DNA of 64,000 nucleotides from Typhlomys cinereus (GCA_023101885.1 JALPQD010000027.1:1992845-2056844), one strand, 5' to 3'. Counted from the first letter of the stretch, positions 24,535 through 36,910 are shown. Numbers and translations: made by a program. Notes: generated by a model from the letters alone, not told the origin.

Positions 24535-24732
24535 AATTTTTAAAAAATATTTGAGGGAAAGTAAGGGAGGGAAGAAAAGAGAGGCAGAGAGAGCACACTA
24601 ATGGTATGCACATGGAGCTCAGAGGACAACGTTAAAAAGTCAGGTCTCTCCTACCATATGAGTTTCTGGGATTTGAACTCAAGTCACCAAGCTTTTGAGC
24701 AAACACCTTTGCCCTCAAAACTATCTGGCCTA
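24535..24732 (-). repeat. SINE (B2/B3-related)
   Basis: ctcagaggacaacgttaaaa, ctgggatttgaactcaagtc. Confidence 0.55.
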
Positions 24733-24747
24733 ATGTACCTTAAAAGT

Positions 24748-25026
24748 TGGGCTGGAGAGGTGGCTCAGGGGTTAAGCCTCTGCCTTGCAGGCGGAGGGTC
24801 CTGAGTTCGGATCCCAGATCCCACGTATAAACACCAGGCGAAACCAGGGGCGGCCTGTGCTCTCGGTCCTGGTAGGGTGGAGCCTGTGAATCCCAGGGCA
24901 GAGTAAACAAAAAGGAGGTGGAGGCGGTCCATGGTGGTTCCCGAATTTGTCCGTGGTTCTACACACACACACGCACACACATACATACCCACACACGCAC
25001 AATTGAATAAATATTTTTTTTAAAAA
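24748..25026 (+). repeat. SINE, B2-like subfamily A
   Basis: Near full-length: gggctggagaggtggctcag head, gagttcggatcccag, aattgaataaat tail. Confidence 0.85.
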
Positions 25027-25059
25027 AGTGGTTGTCATGAAGAAAATGTTATTATTAAA

Positions 25060-25338
25060 AAAAGTTTATTTGTTCCTTTATTTATTTGTTTGCTTGTTTA
25101 ATGTGGAGAGGAAGAGGGAAGAGAGAGCGAGAACGAGCGAGAGAGAGAGAGAGAGAGAGAGAAGAGAGAGAGAGAAAGAGAGAGAGAAGCACCCATGGTA
25201 CACACGTATGTACACAGATTAACTTTCAGAAGTCAGTTCTGTCCTACTTCTGTCCTAGGTAGATGGTCCCCACTTTGAACTCAGGTCACCAAGCTTTTGA
25301 TCAAGTACCTTTGCCCACAGAACTATCTGACCAGCCTT
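25060..25338 (-). repeat. SINE (B2/B3-related) with GA expansion
   Basis: Left T/A-rich tail, a GA tract over about 25117-25188, then actttgaactcaggtcacca and cagaactatctgaccagcc. Confidence 0.55.
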
Positions 25339-25344
25339 TGCTTG

Positions 25345-25555
25345 AAGTTTTATTTACTTATTTAAGAGAGAACAGGAGAGGGTGAGAGCAGTGATCAGAG
25401 TGTGCATGCCAGATTATGTCTCAGTTAAATGCATGGAGCCAGAGGACAGCTTTGGGAAGTCTGGCCTCTCCTTCCAGCATGTGGACTCTAGAGATTGGAC
25501 TCAAGTCGCCAGGACCGCACACAGAGCCGCAATCACTGGTCACTAACAGACTTGT
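25345..25555 (-). repeat. SINE (B2/B3-related)
   Basis: gagccagaggacagctttgg, tagagattggactcaagtcg. Confidence 0.5.
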
Positions 25556-26416
25556 TAGTGGTTACCTTCTGGGTGGTTCTGTAGACATCACTGTTCTCAT
25601 TCTGTAGGTCCTCAATCTTCCTCCCCTCTAACTAGCCCTGTTGATGCGCGCCTCCCCCCGCCCACGCCCCCCGTCCCAGCACCTTCTGTCTCCAGGGCAC
25701 CCCAGTACCTCTGTGCCCAACAGTCCTCTGCCTCCATTTTTGGGGAGTGCCACCAGGCCTGGCTGGCACTGAAGTCTACCACACTGGGCAGATTTATTAG
25801 TGTTTTTTGATTTCATTTAAAAAAAATGCTTGAGCATTTCTCTTGATTCAAAAATAATGGAAATTTTCTTTGGAAAAGAACCTCTGCACAAAAAAGGCGA
25901 ACGGGAGACCTGCTGGGTAAAGATACTATAGACTTGGGTTGTTTCTTCAAATGAACCTGGGGAAGTTCAGGCTTTTTTTTTAAAGCAGCACTTGCATGAT
26001 CGGGTTGATTTAGAAAAGCCCAGCACCCACCAGGTTTGCACTTAGGCATCTGTCCCTGGGCTGCCCATGTGGAGGATAAGGCTGCTTTTTGCTCTGCAGC
26101 CAGATCTGTCAGCCCTTGCTCTGTTAGGGACAAAAGAGCGGAATCAATCACTGGCGGTACCGCCAAGCAGCCGCCAGAGTTGGTCTCAGGGATTCTGCCA
26201 TTCTTTTGCTGAGGACAAGCCGTCTCGTTTCCCAGGTTTCTGAGTTTGTTCTGGCTCACTCTATCCTTTGCTGGTTCTCCTACCTGCCCTGCCCCTTTCT
26301 GTTTATCTTTAGTTTGGACATCCCAGCGTTGGTTGGCACAGTCCCTTGTCAGTCGGAGCCTGGACACGTGTTGTAGGGGAACAAGGCAGGTTCTTGAGGC
26401 CACAGCTGATCCCAAG

Positions 26417-26790
26417 CGTCGCAGTTACTCTGCATGTTGCTGATAAATTCAAGAACAAAGGGTTTATGAAACACAGGATTTTATTTTATTCTGCATTTTG
26501 TTGTGTGGTTACATTTTCTAGTCCAATGTGGCAGGAGAGCTCATACCAATGCTAGGGCTGGGGGAACTGGCCACACCATATCAGGAATGTTGAGAGAGGA
26601 CAAACCTCACTTGCCAGAGAGTATGTCTGTTCAAATATGCCAAGTCCATAGCCAGCTTCTTCCATCTTACTACCTGTTCAGAGGGTCTTCCCTCATCAAT
26701 TAAACAATCTCCTGCAGACTTGCTCAGAGCTTAACTAAACAAATGTACTCAAAACTTGAGCCTTCAGTTGTCAAGTTGACACCTGTAGCA
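26417..26790 (-). repeat. Solo LTR-like element, slightly truncated
   Basis: Same family: gcagttactctgcatgttgc at the left, then gtcaagttgacacctgta at the right; internal deletions. Confidence 0.6.
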
Positions 26791-26818
26791 AGCTGATGAC
26801 CTTAGAGTAATATTTTCT

Positions 26819-26862
26819 GTGTGTGTGTGTGTGTGTGTATGTGTGTGTGTGTGTGTGTATAC
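26819..26862 (+). repeat. TG microsatellite
   Basis: Imperfect (TG)n at the edge of the LTR-like element 26417-26790. Confidence 0.95.
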
Positions 26863-26977
26863 GTACGTGCGTGTGCACACACCTGCTTTTCACTTATTCT
26901 GGCAAAATAACACAAACTTTAAGGAGGTAATTCTAGAGAGAAGCAGCTCCCATGGACTAAAGAAAACAAAGGCAGAT

Positions 26978-27170
26978 AAGGGCTGTCAAGGTGACTCAAC
27001 AGGTAAAGATGCCTAAGTGCAAACCTGGTGACATGAGTTCAATCACTGGAATCCACATAGTGGAAAAATAGAACCAGTTTCCAAAATCGTCCTATGACAT
27101 GCACACATTACCATAGGTAACACATGTGTGTCTGCTCTCTCTCTCTCTCTCTCTAATAAATTTTTAAAAA
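26978..27170 (+). repeat. SINE (B2/B3-related)
   Basis: gggctgtcaaggtgactcaa, gagttcaatcactggaatcc, ends ctctctctct then ataaattttt. Confidence 0.65.
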
Positions 27171-27474
27171 GCAGATCAATAAAATCAACATGGATACATT
27201 GTTTATTTAAAAGATTCATTATTGTTAGATAAGTTTGTATATAAGTTTAAAATGTTATGTACGGGTTAAATTCACTGATGAAAAACTGACTGTGATTCAT
27301 TCTACAACCAGGTAATGGAATTTCTGGAGAGTCAAAAATCATTCTCAACATGTTTTTAAGACTATAAAGAACAGTTTGCATATGCACAGACTTTTCTTTG
27401 ATGGAAACATCTTTTAATGGAAAATTTTTGCAAATCACCTTAGACTGTAAAGTTCTGAAGTGAACCCTATGATT

Positions 27475-27838
27475 CAGTTACTGTTCTGCTGCTGATGTAA
27501 ATACAGGACCCAACAAATTAGGGCAATAAGGGTTTTAATCTAGCTTACAATTCTTGGTCACAGTTCATCTGCACGGCTGGAGAGTCGCACCATCATGGGA
27601 GCGGAGGGAGCTGTCTACACCATGTCTGCGGGAAGAGCTGAGAGATGGGCAAACTTTCTCATTTGCCTGTCTGTCAAATTCTGACCAGATTTCTCTCCAG
27701 CTTACCCAACCTTGCCCAGCTTGCCCAAGGAATGGTTCCACCCACTCTGGATTCTCCCACATCAATTAGACAATCTTCCATAGATTTACTCAGAGCTTGA
27801 CATAGTTAGATGTAGTAGTTGATGCCCATATCTAGTTG
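27475..27838 (-). repeat. Diverged LTR-like element
   Basis: Shares cttacaattcttggtcacag and acatcaattagacaatct with the family but is degraded at both ends. Confidence 0.45.
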
Positions 27839-28399
27839 GTACACCTTGAATAGGTGCATTGGTCCTTGGAACCCTTTGGGTTCTTGTATTTAACTGTGCA
27901 GCTAAATCCACTCAGCCTGTCTGGCTCTTCACATCTCGATTCACATCTCCTCCCTGATGGAGAGAACAGCTAACCTCTGCTGCATTGGACCTGTTCTTGC
28001 TTCATCTTCCCATAATGCCTTGAGACAGTATAACAGTGTGATACCTGCTTCACAGAACAGGAAATCAAGGTAGAATACTTATGCCCTCCAACCTAGTGAA
28101 GATTCGAACTCAAGTTCTGAGTCCTCAATACTTCCAAGTCCTGGTTCTGGCCAGGACCAACTATTGCCCTAACTTAAGTTCCCAGTGTGAACACCAGTGA
28201 CTTGGAGTCCTCATGACTTCTTCCATAACTGTATGTTTCTGTACCTTGTGGTTCGTTCCTGTGACTTGCACACAGCAAGTGCTGGCGGAAGTGTCTGATG
28301 ATGAAACACTTGCTCTTTTGCAAGCTGGAGGTGGTGACCTTTAGTAACATACTCCAAGAACATGAGCTCAGAAAGAACTTGGCCTCCAATATTCTCTTT

Positions 28400-28515
28400 T
28401 TTAAAACTTTATTCCTTTTTAATTTATATTAACATTTCTTATGTGTTTTCATCACCCACTGCCCCCCCAATCCCATCCTACTCTTTCTCCTCTCCAGTCT
28501 ATTTCCTTCCTTCTA
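28400..28515 (-). mobile_element. Short L1 3'-end-like fragment
   Basis: T-rich then C-rich pattern (accccactgcccccc-like) resembling the other L1 ends here. Weak. Confidence 0.35.
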
Positions 28516-29040
28516 TCTAAAGTAGAATAATCTGCATGAAGGTTTAATTTTATTGCATATAGTTCTATTATGAAAACAATTCAAAATATATGGCTTTTTG
28601 ACTTATTGTAGTTTTTCATTTCATTGAAATGAAATGACAAGTGATTCTTGGCCTTTTGGATTAGGAAGATGGAAGGATATAAAAGTGAATGAGCACACCT
28701 CCTCCAAGGCACAGGGAACACCATGGAAGAGGGGGTGGAAAGACAGTAAGAGCCAGAGGGCAGGGAGGGGCGCCATCAAACAGTATCTTTTGGACATGAC
28801 GGTTACACCCAAGAACCCATTACTGCTATGTTTTCTGGTGCAAGTTGGACTTCTGAACATTTCATCATGGAAGGGGGACGAGCTCAGGAAGTCTACCTTC
28901 CCTGAGGGACTGATAGATGGTTAATGCTGTCTGTGGGAAGGGAACCCACTTGCTTTAGTGGTGTTGCCATTGATAATCATCCATGTTCCATCAAGTGCCC
29001 AGGTGCATAACAATTCTGGCCACCCTTTAAAAACTTAGTG

Positions 29041-29112
29041 ATGGGAAGGGAGAGGGGGGAGAGAAAGTGAGAGAGACAGAGAGACAGACAGAGAGAAGAG
29101 AGAGAGAGAGAA
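29041..29112 (+). repeat. GA-rich tract
   Basis: gagaga/gacaga repeat. Confidence 0.9.
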
Positions 29113-29279
29113 GACTTGTGGGAACAAAAGTCTTCAATGGGAAAAGAGGAGATGCTTAGGTGGGGCACTATAGGATGCAAATGACCAAAATTCATTGTAT
29201 ATATGTGCAAAACTATCAACAAATTTAAAAAAAGAAATTAATTTTTTATAAAATGAGGCAAAATAACTATTGCGGTTTC

Positions 29280-29640
29280 TTTCCTTTTTGTGCCGTGAGA
29301 CAGTACTCAGATCCAGGCAGAAAGAGAGAAAAGGCTATTTGTTTGTTTGTTTGTTTGGCCTAAGGTTGCAGAGAAGATAGTATTCATTAGGGTGAGAATC
29401 CTATAGCAGAGGACATGGCTGGAGGTAGGTTCAGGTCACTGCAGCCATCTGTAGACAGAGAGCAAAAGTCAGGGTGGGAGCTGGGAGGGCTGCCGAGCCC
29501 CAAGGCCCACCTTTTGTAACATGCCTTCCTCCAACAAGGCTCTACTTCTTAAAGGTGACACAACCTTGCCAAACACTACCAGCTAAGGATCCAGACTCAT
29601 AAGCCTGTGAGTAGTAACTCACATTCAAACCATGATAGTA
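29280..29640 (+). repeat. Rodent interspersed repeat, class unassigned
   Basis: The text tccaacaaggctctacttcttaaagg ... aagcctgtgagtagtaac parallels 40540-40660 and 45715-45835. I recognise the family from rodent genomes but cannot assign its class safely. Confidence 0.45.
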
Positions 29641-29678
29641 TCTGCCCTTGGAGTTTATTTGGTGGAATAAGAATCTAG

Positions 29679-29680
<2 letters not shown>

Positions 29681-29725
<45 letters not shown>
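29681..29725 (+). repeat. CA microsatellite, 150 bp before coding exon 2
   Basis: Pure 45-bp (AC)n. Confidence 0.95.
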
Positions 29726-29728
<3 letters not shown>

Positions 29729-29876
29729 AGGGGTGGCACCGAGTAAGACTGAGTTCTTAACAATGAGTAGTAACTTGTGTGTGCAAGATGCTTTGGTCAG
29801 TACTATGTCACGTAATCTGGATGTCAAGCTTTCCATCAATAGCATGAAGTTAAATGTGTTACCCATGTCTTCACAG

Positions 29877-29952
29877 CAAGTTCATTTCTGATCGTGAAAG
29901 CAGAAGAAGTCTCACAAACAGCCATTTGGAAAAGAAGAAATGTGACGAATAC
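29877..29952 (+). CDS. SLC38A1: SLC38A1 coding exon 2: cytosolic N-tail (res. 41-66)
   Basis: 76-nt exon between cttcacag and gtaagt. The first base completes Ser41, then 25 codons give KFISDRESRRSLTNSHLEKK followed by KCDEY. It matches human SNAT1 residues 42-66 exactly as I remember them. It is the juxtamembrane part of the cytosolic N-tail, rich in basic and Ser/Thr residues; S49, S52, T54 and S56 are reported phosphosites in the human protein (recollection). The exon ends in phase 0. A 22-bp sequence is duplicated in the intron starting 10 bp past the donor (see findings). Confidence 0.97.
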
Positions 29953-30382
<430 letters not shown>

Positions 30383-31016
30383 TGAGTATTAACATTTCAT
30401 GCTCTCCTCAAAGTCTGTTCTCTGTATACTTCTGCTCTTGCACAGAAAAAGCTGGAAAGGTTTCAAATGGCTCTTATACATTAGTGTATTTATTAATTTG
30501 GCTAAGGAACCGGTGCAGACTTGCATATTTGTTGTTCGAGTGACTTTTTCAAAATATAAAAAAGAGAAGGAAAAATCTTCTTAATCAAAAATTGTGAAAT
30601 GTTCATTTGTAACAAAAATGGAAACATTTGAAGAGAGCTCCTTTTGAAAAAATTTGGACTCTCTCAGCTACATGGTCAAAATATTAAGACACGTTTAATC
30701 CTGTCAGTCACTACTTTGGTATTTGAACTGTTTTGGAATATGTTCTCTCTCTAAGGTAATGTGTTGCAATAAATAGTCAAGAAGCAGAGAAGGTTTTAGT
30801 TTGGGAGACTTGAAATTAGTAAGCCCCTTCCTCTAAAATTCAGTAAAAGTAGGCAATCTTCTTTGTATGTAAGTACATCTCAAACTGTGGATGAGACTTT
30901 GCAAGTGTTTCATTTGGAAATAGGTGAAGATGGATCCTAGACTTTCTACTAGAAAGTGCTGGTAGAGCCTGACTCAAATCCCAACCCAGGACTTTGCCTG
31001 GTGAGGTGAGAAATTC

Positions 31017-31428
31017 TGTTGCAGTTCACTTGCATTGCTGCTGATAAATTCGCAACCAAATGGCTTTTAAGGAACAAGGGGTTTTATTTTTGCTTATGAT
31101 TCTTGGTTCAATTCCTTGTCCAGCTTAACAGGAGCGCCTACCCCAGCACCAGGAGCTGTAGGACCGCTGAGAGAGGGACACTCCTTACTTGCCAGACCAG
31201 CATGTCTGGCCAAGTGTACTGAAGGACACCAACTTACTTAACCAGTTCCCTTCATCTTGTCCACTTGCCTTGGGACTAGTCCCACCCTCATATGCTGGGT
31301 CTTCCCCATCAGTCATATGATCTTCTGCAGGTTTGCTTGGGGCTCAACTCAACTAGTAATTTCTCAAAACTGGGCCCAGAATTCAGAGCCTTCAGTTGCC
31401 AAGTTGACACCTATATCTAACTATGACA
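31017..31428 (-). repeat. Solo LTR-like element
   Basis: 412 bp, tgttgcag ... ctatgaca, with gttttatttttgctta near the left end (AATAAA-type signal on minus). Only 347 bp from the next copy. Confidence 0.7.
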
Positions 31429-31619
31429 AAGTCAGTTTCTCCTCCTGTCAGGACATTGACCTTCCTCTATGGTCCCCAACTTCTTCTAATGGGAGCCTCA
31501 TTTGATTGGAAGTGGCTAAGTCATTCTACAGATGGTCTGTGGAATGCAAGATATACACACATATACATCTTCATCCAAGAGCTAGGTTTCAGGGTAAGAT
31601 GACAGTATTGGACAATATT

Positions 31620-32215
31620 TCTTTTAAATATTTTTGCTTATTTGAAAAAAAGGGAGAGAGAGAGAGAGAGAAAGAATACATGTCTTGATACAAGGGTCAG
31701 TTCTCTCCTTCTACCAAGTGAACTTCAGTTGTACAAGCTCAGATCACCAGGTTTGCAGGCGGTTACCTTACCTGCTGTTGCAGTTTGCCTGCATGGTTTC
31801 TGACAAATCACCATCAAACAGCTTAAGGGAACAAGGAGTTTATTACAATTTTCTGGTTACAGCTCTCAGTCCAGCTCGATGGGAGAAGCATGCACCAGCA
31901 CCAGGCCAAGTCCAAAGCATCACCACATAACAGCTGAGAGAGGGACGATCCTTACTCATCAGACCAGCATGTCTGGCCAAGTATACACAAGGATGCCAAC
32001 TTTCTCAATCAGCTCTCTGTACTTTATTCCAGGACCTAGTCCCACCCATCATAGGCTGGGCCTTCCCCCATCAGCTAGACAGTCTTCTGCAGGTTTGCTC
32101 TAGGCTTAACTCAACCACTGATTCTCTACAAATGTGCCCAGAGCTCAAACCCTCAAATGTTAAGTTGACACCTGTGCCTAACTATGACACCTGCCTGAGC
32201 TATTTGCAGCCTCTA
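31620..32215 (-). repeat. SINE split by the LTR-like element
   Basis: Left part 31620-31775 (gggtcagttctctccttcta ... ttaccttacctgc), end resumes at about 32190-32215 (cctgcctgagctatttgcag). The LTR-like element at 31776-32189 sits between. Confidence 0.7.
31776..32189 (-). repeat. Solo LTR-like element with perfect 5-bp target duplication, inside a SINE
   Basis: 414 bp with TG...CA ends and cctgc on both sides (31771-31775 and 32190-32194). The minus strand carries an AATAAA-type signal. The flanking sequence is a minus-strand SINE whose end resumes at 32195. This copy fixes the element boundaries for the family. Confidence 0.78.
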
Positions 32216-32704
32216 CTTTTTAATATCTGAAGGGAGTAAAGATTGGAAAAACTTGATGCTCAGAGATAAGGAAGGCATTTCTCCTGGATGAAACCATTTC
32301 AGAAGCATTTGTTATCTGTTAAGACACACGGATGGCAGGATGCACATCAGACCCCCAGGTGAGAGCTCAGGAGTGTAGCCGTGAAAGACTCAGATGTTTT
32401 CCCGCAGAGTATAGAACAGCGCCTTTCAGAACAAGGAAACACACTGTAAAAACCAGCTGCTGCTCGGCTGCTCAGAACCAACAGGCAGCTGGCAGGACCG
32501 GGTGTTTCTTCTACTCCAGGCCCTGTTCCAGGAGTGTTGGCCAACACAGGAACCATGGCCCAGGCCGTCCCCACCTCCTTAGGAGCTTAGCTGCCGGGTG
32601 CGGAGCTCTCCACTGGGGACTTCTGGAAACTTCCTCATGTGATTCTTTTCTTTGACTGAATTTTGAACTTCTTCGCTGTTTTGTTTTTCTTTTTCTTTCT
32701 TTCT

Positions 32705-32985
32705 TTTTTTTGCACTAATGATGTGCGCGTGTATGTGTGTGTCTAACAGAGCACTTGGGTGTGTGTGTAGCTGTGGAGGCCCAATGGTGACATGTGGAAT
32801 CACACTGGATTGCTCTACCTACTTACTGCTTTGGTCTGGGGCTTCCCAGGCTCTGCTGGTCAGGGTCAGAATTGTAGGCTGCTATCATATTTGCACAGCA
32901 GTTTTACATGGGATCTAGGTTCTAAATTCAGGTCCTTTTGCTTTTGAGGCAAAGGTTTTAACCCCTGAGCTATCATCTCTCAGCT
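32705..32985 (-). repeat. SINE, subfamily B
   Basis: TG-rich left end, ggaggcccaatggtgacatg, attcaggtccttttgctttt, and a gagctatcatctctcagc head. Confidence 0.8.
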
Positions 32986-33374
32986 TAGACTTTTTTTTTT
33001 TAATCTAGCATAATGGCTACCATTCCTGTGCACCAGGCATTTACTTCTGTCAGGCTGTGTGAGTTCCGCCCTGTTGATGTTTTCCATTTGACTGAATCCT
33101 AGGCTCTTATAATTCAATTTGAAAAACTGATGGAGAAAAAAAATGATGGGAGGTTGCTTTGGAGGTATGAGTTTTGGGGGAAGGGGGGTTAAAGCGGAGG
33201 TGGGCTGTGAGTTAGCAGAGAGCTACCCCAAACCCTTGAGTGTCCACCTGTGAGCTTTTCCTGGTGGGGGAGAAAAGGAAAAGGTGCTGAGGTAACCTCC
33301 TGCTGAGACTCCCTGGTTATAGACAGTCGTTTTCTGTGCCACAACCACAGCTTGATCATAGCTCAAAATCAGCA

Positions 33375-33475
33375 TGGAGCTGGGCACAGTAGTCCAGAAC
33401 TCAAGAGACCTAGGCAAGCGGATCACAAGTTTGAGGGCAGCCTCCATCCAAAAAATAAGCTCCAAATCAGTACTG
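33375..33475 (+). repeat. B1 SINE fragment
   Basis: gagctgggcacagtagtcca, gcaagcggatcacaagtttg. Confidence 0.6.
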
Positions 33476-34221
33476 ATATGAAAGATGGTGAGTTTTTCCC
33501 CCATTTCTGTTCCATTCATATATCTTATAGAAAATAGTCTCTCTACAATATATCATTTCCTCACAGGATGAAGTAAATGAAGCACTTATTAAGGTGATAC
33601 AGGTCTCATGAGACAATAAATGCTTTGTGTTTTTCCACAGCATCTTAGCACTTTTATTTCTTAACACTATAACCCTTAAATTTAGAACCATGGGGAATGG
33701 TGCCTGTTTTTCTGTATATTCTGTAAGCTCTGTCACTCGACGCTTTATTACAATACATACACAATAAAAACTTCCATTTTATTTGGGTTGATGATAATGT
33801 TAGCTGTTTATGGTTCTTGTTTTCCGGAAAATTCACTTTGGGGTGGTTGAACTGGAAAAAGGGATACAGCCTGGGAAGACTTGGCCGTGTCTGGAGCAGT
33901 CAGCATGGGATGTGGGTCTTAGGGGAGTGTCAGGATTCATGCTCAAGGCTGGGGGCACTGGGGATGACAGGAGCAGCAGGTGGCTTCTCTGCATAAAAGA
34001 CAGGGCCACAGATCTGTGGGCAGATGGAGTTGCAGTTTGGAACAGAGGGCGCAGTACTGACTGCTCATTCTGGCTCTTGTGTCTAAATACAGGGACACTC
34101 TCTCAAGTTCCTGTACCTTAGAGGAAAAGAGAAAAGCCACTTGGGTGGTAGTTGTAGAAATAAAAAAAAAAGTGATGAGTCCGAAAACGCATTTTGAAAA
34201 GTGGCATGGAAGAGGGTTTTC

Positions 34222-34405
34222 TCCGGCTGACTAGATGGCTCAGTGGGTAAAGGTCTTGCTGCCAAGCCTGATGACCTAAGTTTGATCCCTGAAGTTCAAC
34301 TTCTGGAAGGAGAGAATTGAGTTCCAAAAACTGTCACCTGACATTCACATGTGTGCTCGTGCAAACACACAATAAAATAAATAACTTGTAAAAACTGTTT
34401 TAAAA
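34222..34405 (+). repeat. SINE (B2/B3-related)
   Basis: ggctgactagatggctcagt, gggtaaaggtcttgctgcca, A-rich tail. Confidence 0.7.
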
Positions 34406-35467
34406 AAGAGAAGGGATTTTTATTAATTACTACGAACCCTGTTGGGCTGCTGTAAGGAGCAAATGAATATGTGGTGTGTGTGCCCATGCGTGTATATGAA
34501 TATGGGTGAGAAAAGGTGTCTATCATGCCTGATGCACAGTAGATACCATTAAATGCCATATAAATGGCATTTACTAGCATACTAAGTTACAGTCACTAAA
34601 TACATGTTAATGTTTATTGGAAAGTAACTATGTGGTAAGTATCTATGCCACTTCCTGTTTAATCCCCACAACCAACACTGTGCAGTGGGAATTAGGCCCT
34701 TGTAACTAACCTCATGAACTAGTGTCATGAATGGACTGAGGTTTACCAGCTTACTGATGCCCATGAGTTGGGATGTAAGGGAGCTGGGGTTCCAAACAGG
34801 CTTGTGTGGTGAAAGCAGCTGCCTTTCCCGGGAACCTTCTTCAGAAGTCAGACTTGATGATCTGAGTAGTTAAGTCTTATGTACGAGGCATTCTAGCAAT
34901 AACAATGGATGTCCGTCGGTTGCTTTTTACTTCTCAGATAATGTAACATGCAGATTGTTTTGTTAAAGCATCCTCGTTCCTGAATGATCCTGCTAATGCG
35001 CCACCAAGTACCATCTCCTTTATCATAATGAAAGTCTTTGCAGTATCAGATTATACCAAACTGTAGATCAAAGACTTTAGAATTGTGGTCATAGCAAATA
35101 CACTAAACTCCTGAAGCATAATGCAAAACCGATAAACCTTGTGAACGGCTTCAAATCTTTCATGTGGATGACCTGTGTTTCCCCTGTGTGCAGTTTAGGA
35201 TTTCCTACTGGCTCAAGACCCTTCAACATAGTTTCTTTCAAAAACCTAACCATTAAACATCAAGTAATAGTGAAGTCAGATAATACCAACTCCAAATAGA
35301 CTATTAGACTACTACTAACAGGAATCAAATAGACTTACGCAGCATGGAGAAGTTTTCCAGAGTTGCTGTGCAGTATACTGTCACCACAGGAAAGCAAATG
35401 AGGGCTGGGGAGGAAGGCAGCCTGTGCATATTGGAAGAGGGGACGCAAGCCAACTGTTGACAATGGG

Positions 35468-35798
35468 TGTTGCCCTTTGCCTGCATGTTGCTGATAAATT
35501 TACTACCAAAGACCTTAGGTGAACCTTCTGTCTTATGTTTCTTGGTCCAACTTGGCAGGAGAGCTCACATCAACAGAAGGAGCCAAGGGAACTGGTCACA
35601 CCATATCCAGAGGAATTGGGGGAAGGGGGGGGGAAGAGAGAGAGAGAGGCAAACCCTACTTGCCAGACCTCAAGTCTGCTAAAGTCTGCTGAAGAGGGCC
35701 ACTTGCTGAACCAGCTTCTTCCAGCTTCTCCACCTGCCCAGGGAAAGATCCCACCCTACTATGAGTCTTCCCACATCAATCACACAATCTCCTACAGG
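35468..35798 (-). repeat. LTR-like element, truncated at right
   Basis: Starts tgttgccctttgcctgcatg, and family text continues to caatctcctacagg. The last ~80 bp of the family are missing. Confidence 0.6.
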
Positions 35799-36342
35799 AT
35801 ATCTCACTGGCACAATGGGTTCGTGGAGAGTGGCTGTTAAGTAGGGAGGTCGAAAGTTTGTACTCTTAAGTCTATTTTTGTCATTTGCCTTCAGGGAAAA
35901 ACTTAGTTGAAAAAAAATGGTTCCTAGAGAGCTCAAGATCTGTAGTATAGGCTCTTCTCTTTTCCTTAATGTACAGGAACTCCAGAGACTATCTCTGTAT
36001 TAAGACCATAAGAGCTAGAATGAGCAGTCAGTACTGTGCCCTCTGTTCCTAACTGCAACCCCATCTGCCTGCAAATCTGGGCCCTTTATGCAGAGAAGCC
36101 TCCTCCTGCTCCTGTCTTCCCCACTGCCCCCAGCCCTGAGCTCCTGAACCCTGACACTCCTCTAGGGCCCACATCCCATGCCAGCTGCTCCAGATGTGGC
36201 CACATCTTTCAGGTCTACACCCCTTTTTCCACAAAGCATCCTTTCCAGTACTTAGACACACACTGACCTTCCCTATGAAATCCCAATTCCTGTGTCCTGG
36301 TGGACACATTTAGAATCTCAGCACAAGGAAGGCTGAAGCAAA

Positions 36343-36344
<2 letters not shown>

Positions 36345-36389
<45 letters not shown>
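36345..36389 (+). repeat. CA microsatellite
   Basis: Pure 45-bp (AC)n. Confidence 0.95.
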
Positions 36390-36395
<6 letters not shown>

Positions 36396-36671
36396 GAGTA
36401 TAACCATTTTCAGTAAAGTCTACTGGAATAAAAGGACATGTAAGAATTAGATTTTGCAAAACCCCAAACAAAACTGCAGAGAAAAGGCAATGGCCACATC
36501 ATCTCTGTAATCATACAAAGAAAAAAGGCAACTGCAAGGTTTTGCTGGCACTGGCATTCTTGGCAAGCTATGGAGAGGCAGTGATAATAACCACAAGACT
36601 GAACTGTGTTTTTTTTTAAGAAGGCTGTTTACCTTCTTATGCATGCCTCCTTTATTGAAAATTTACACTAG

Positions 36672-36910
36672 AGTTGGGGAGATGGCTCACAGGTTAAAAC
36701 CTTTGCCTCACAAGCAAAAGGACCTGTGTTCAGATTCCCAGATCCCACATAAAAATGGCAGGTCAAAACAAAAGGAGGTCAAGCAATGCAGGATGAAGTC
36801 ACCTTTGGACATTCCTCAAGCACACACGCTTAAGTGCACTTATTCATAAACACACATATATCTACCATATACAAAACACACACACATACACATATGTGTG
36901 AGTGTGTACA
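36672..36910 (+). repeat. SINE, subfamily B (internal deletion)
   Basis: Head agttggggagatggctcaca, gttcagattcccagatccc, tgaagtcacctttggac, CA-rich tail. Confidence 0.75.

Larger units (their letters stand above)
19312..29876 (+). other. SLC38A1: SLC38A1 intron after coding exon 1 (10.6 kb)
   Basis: GT-AG intron (gtaagc ... ttcacag). It carries many tRNA-derived SINEs, two LTR-like elements (26417-26790 and 27475-27838), GA- and CA-repeats, and an L1-like piece near 28400. The stretches 20850-21590, 21700-22380, 23550-24530, 25600-26410 and 28520-29030 are mostly unique and show no recognisable gene. 25813-26415 is open on the minus strand but matches nothing I know. Confidence 0.9.

Noticed and set aside
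25813..26415. 200-codon minus-strand open frame as a gene
   Set aside because: No domain, no family resemblance and intronic position; length alone is weak support. Kept only as a low-level finding.
29681..29725. CRISPR-like or satellite array
   Set aside because: Simple dinucleotide repeat; no spaced repeat units.
31017..32189. A provirus with two LTRs
   Set aside because: The 347 bp between the two copies has no retroviral internal sequence, and the right copy has its own 5-bp target duplication within a SINE.
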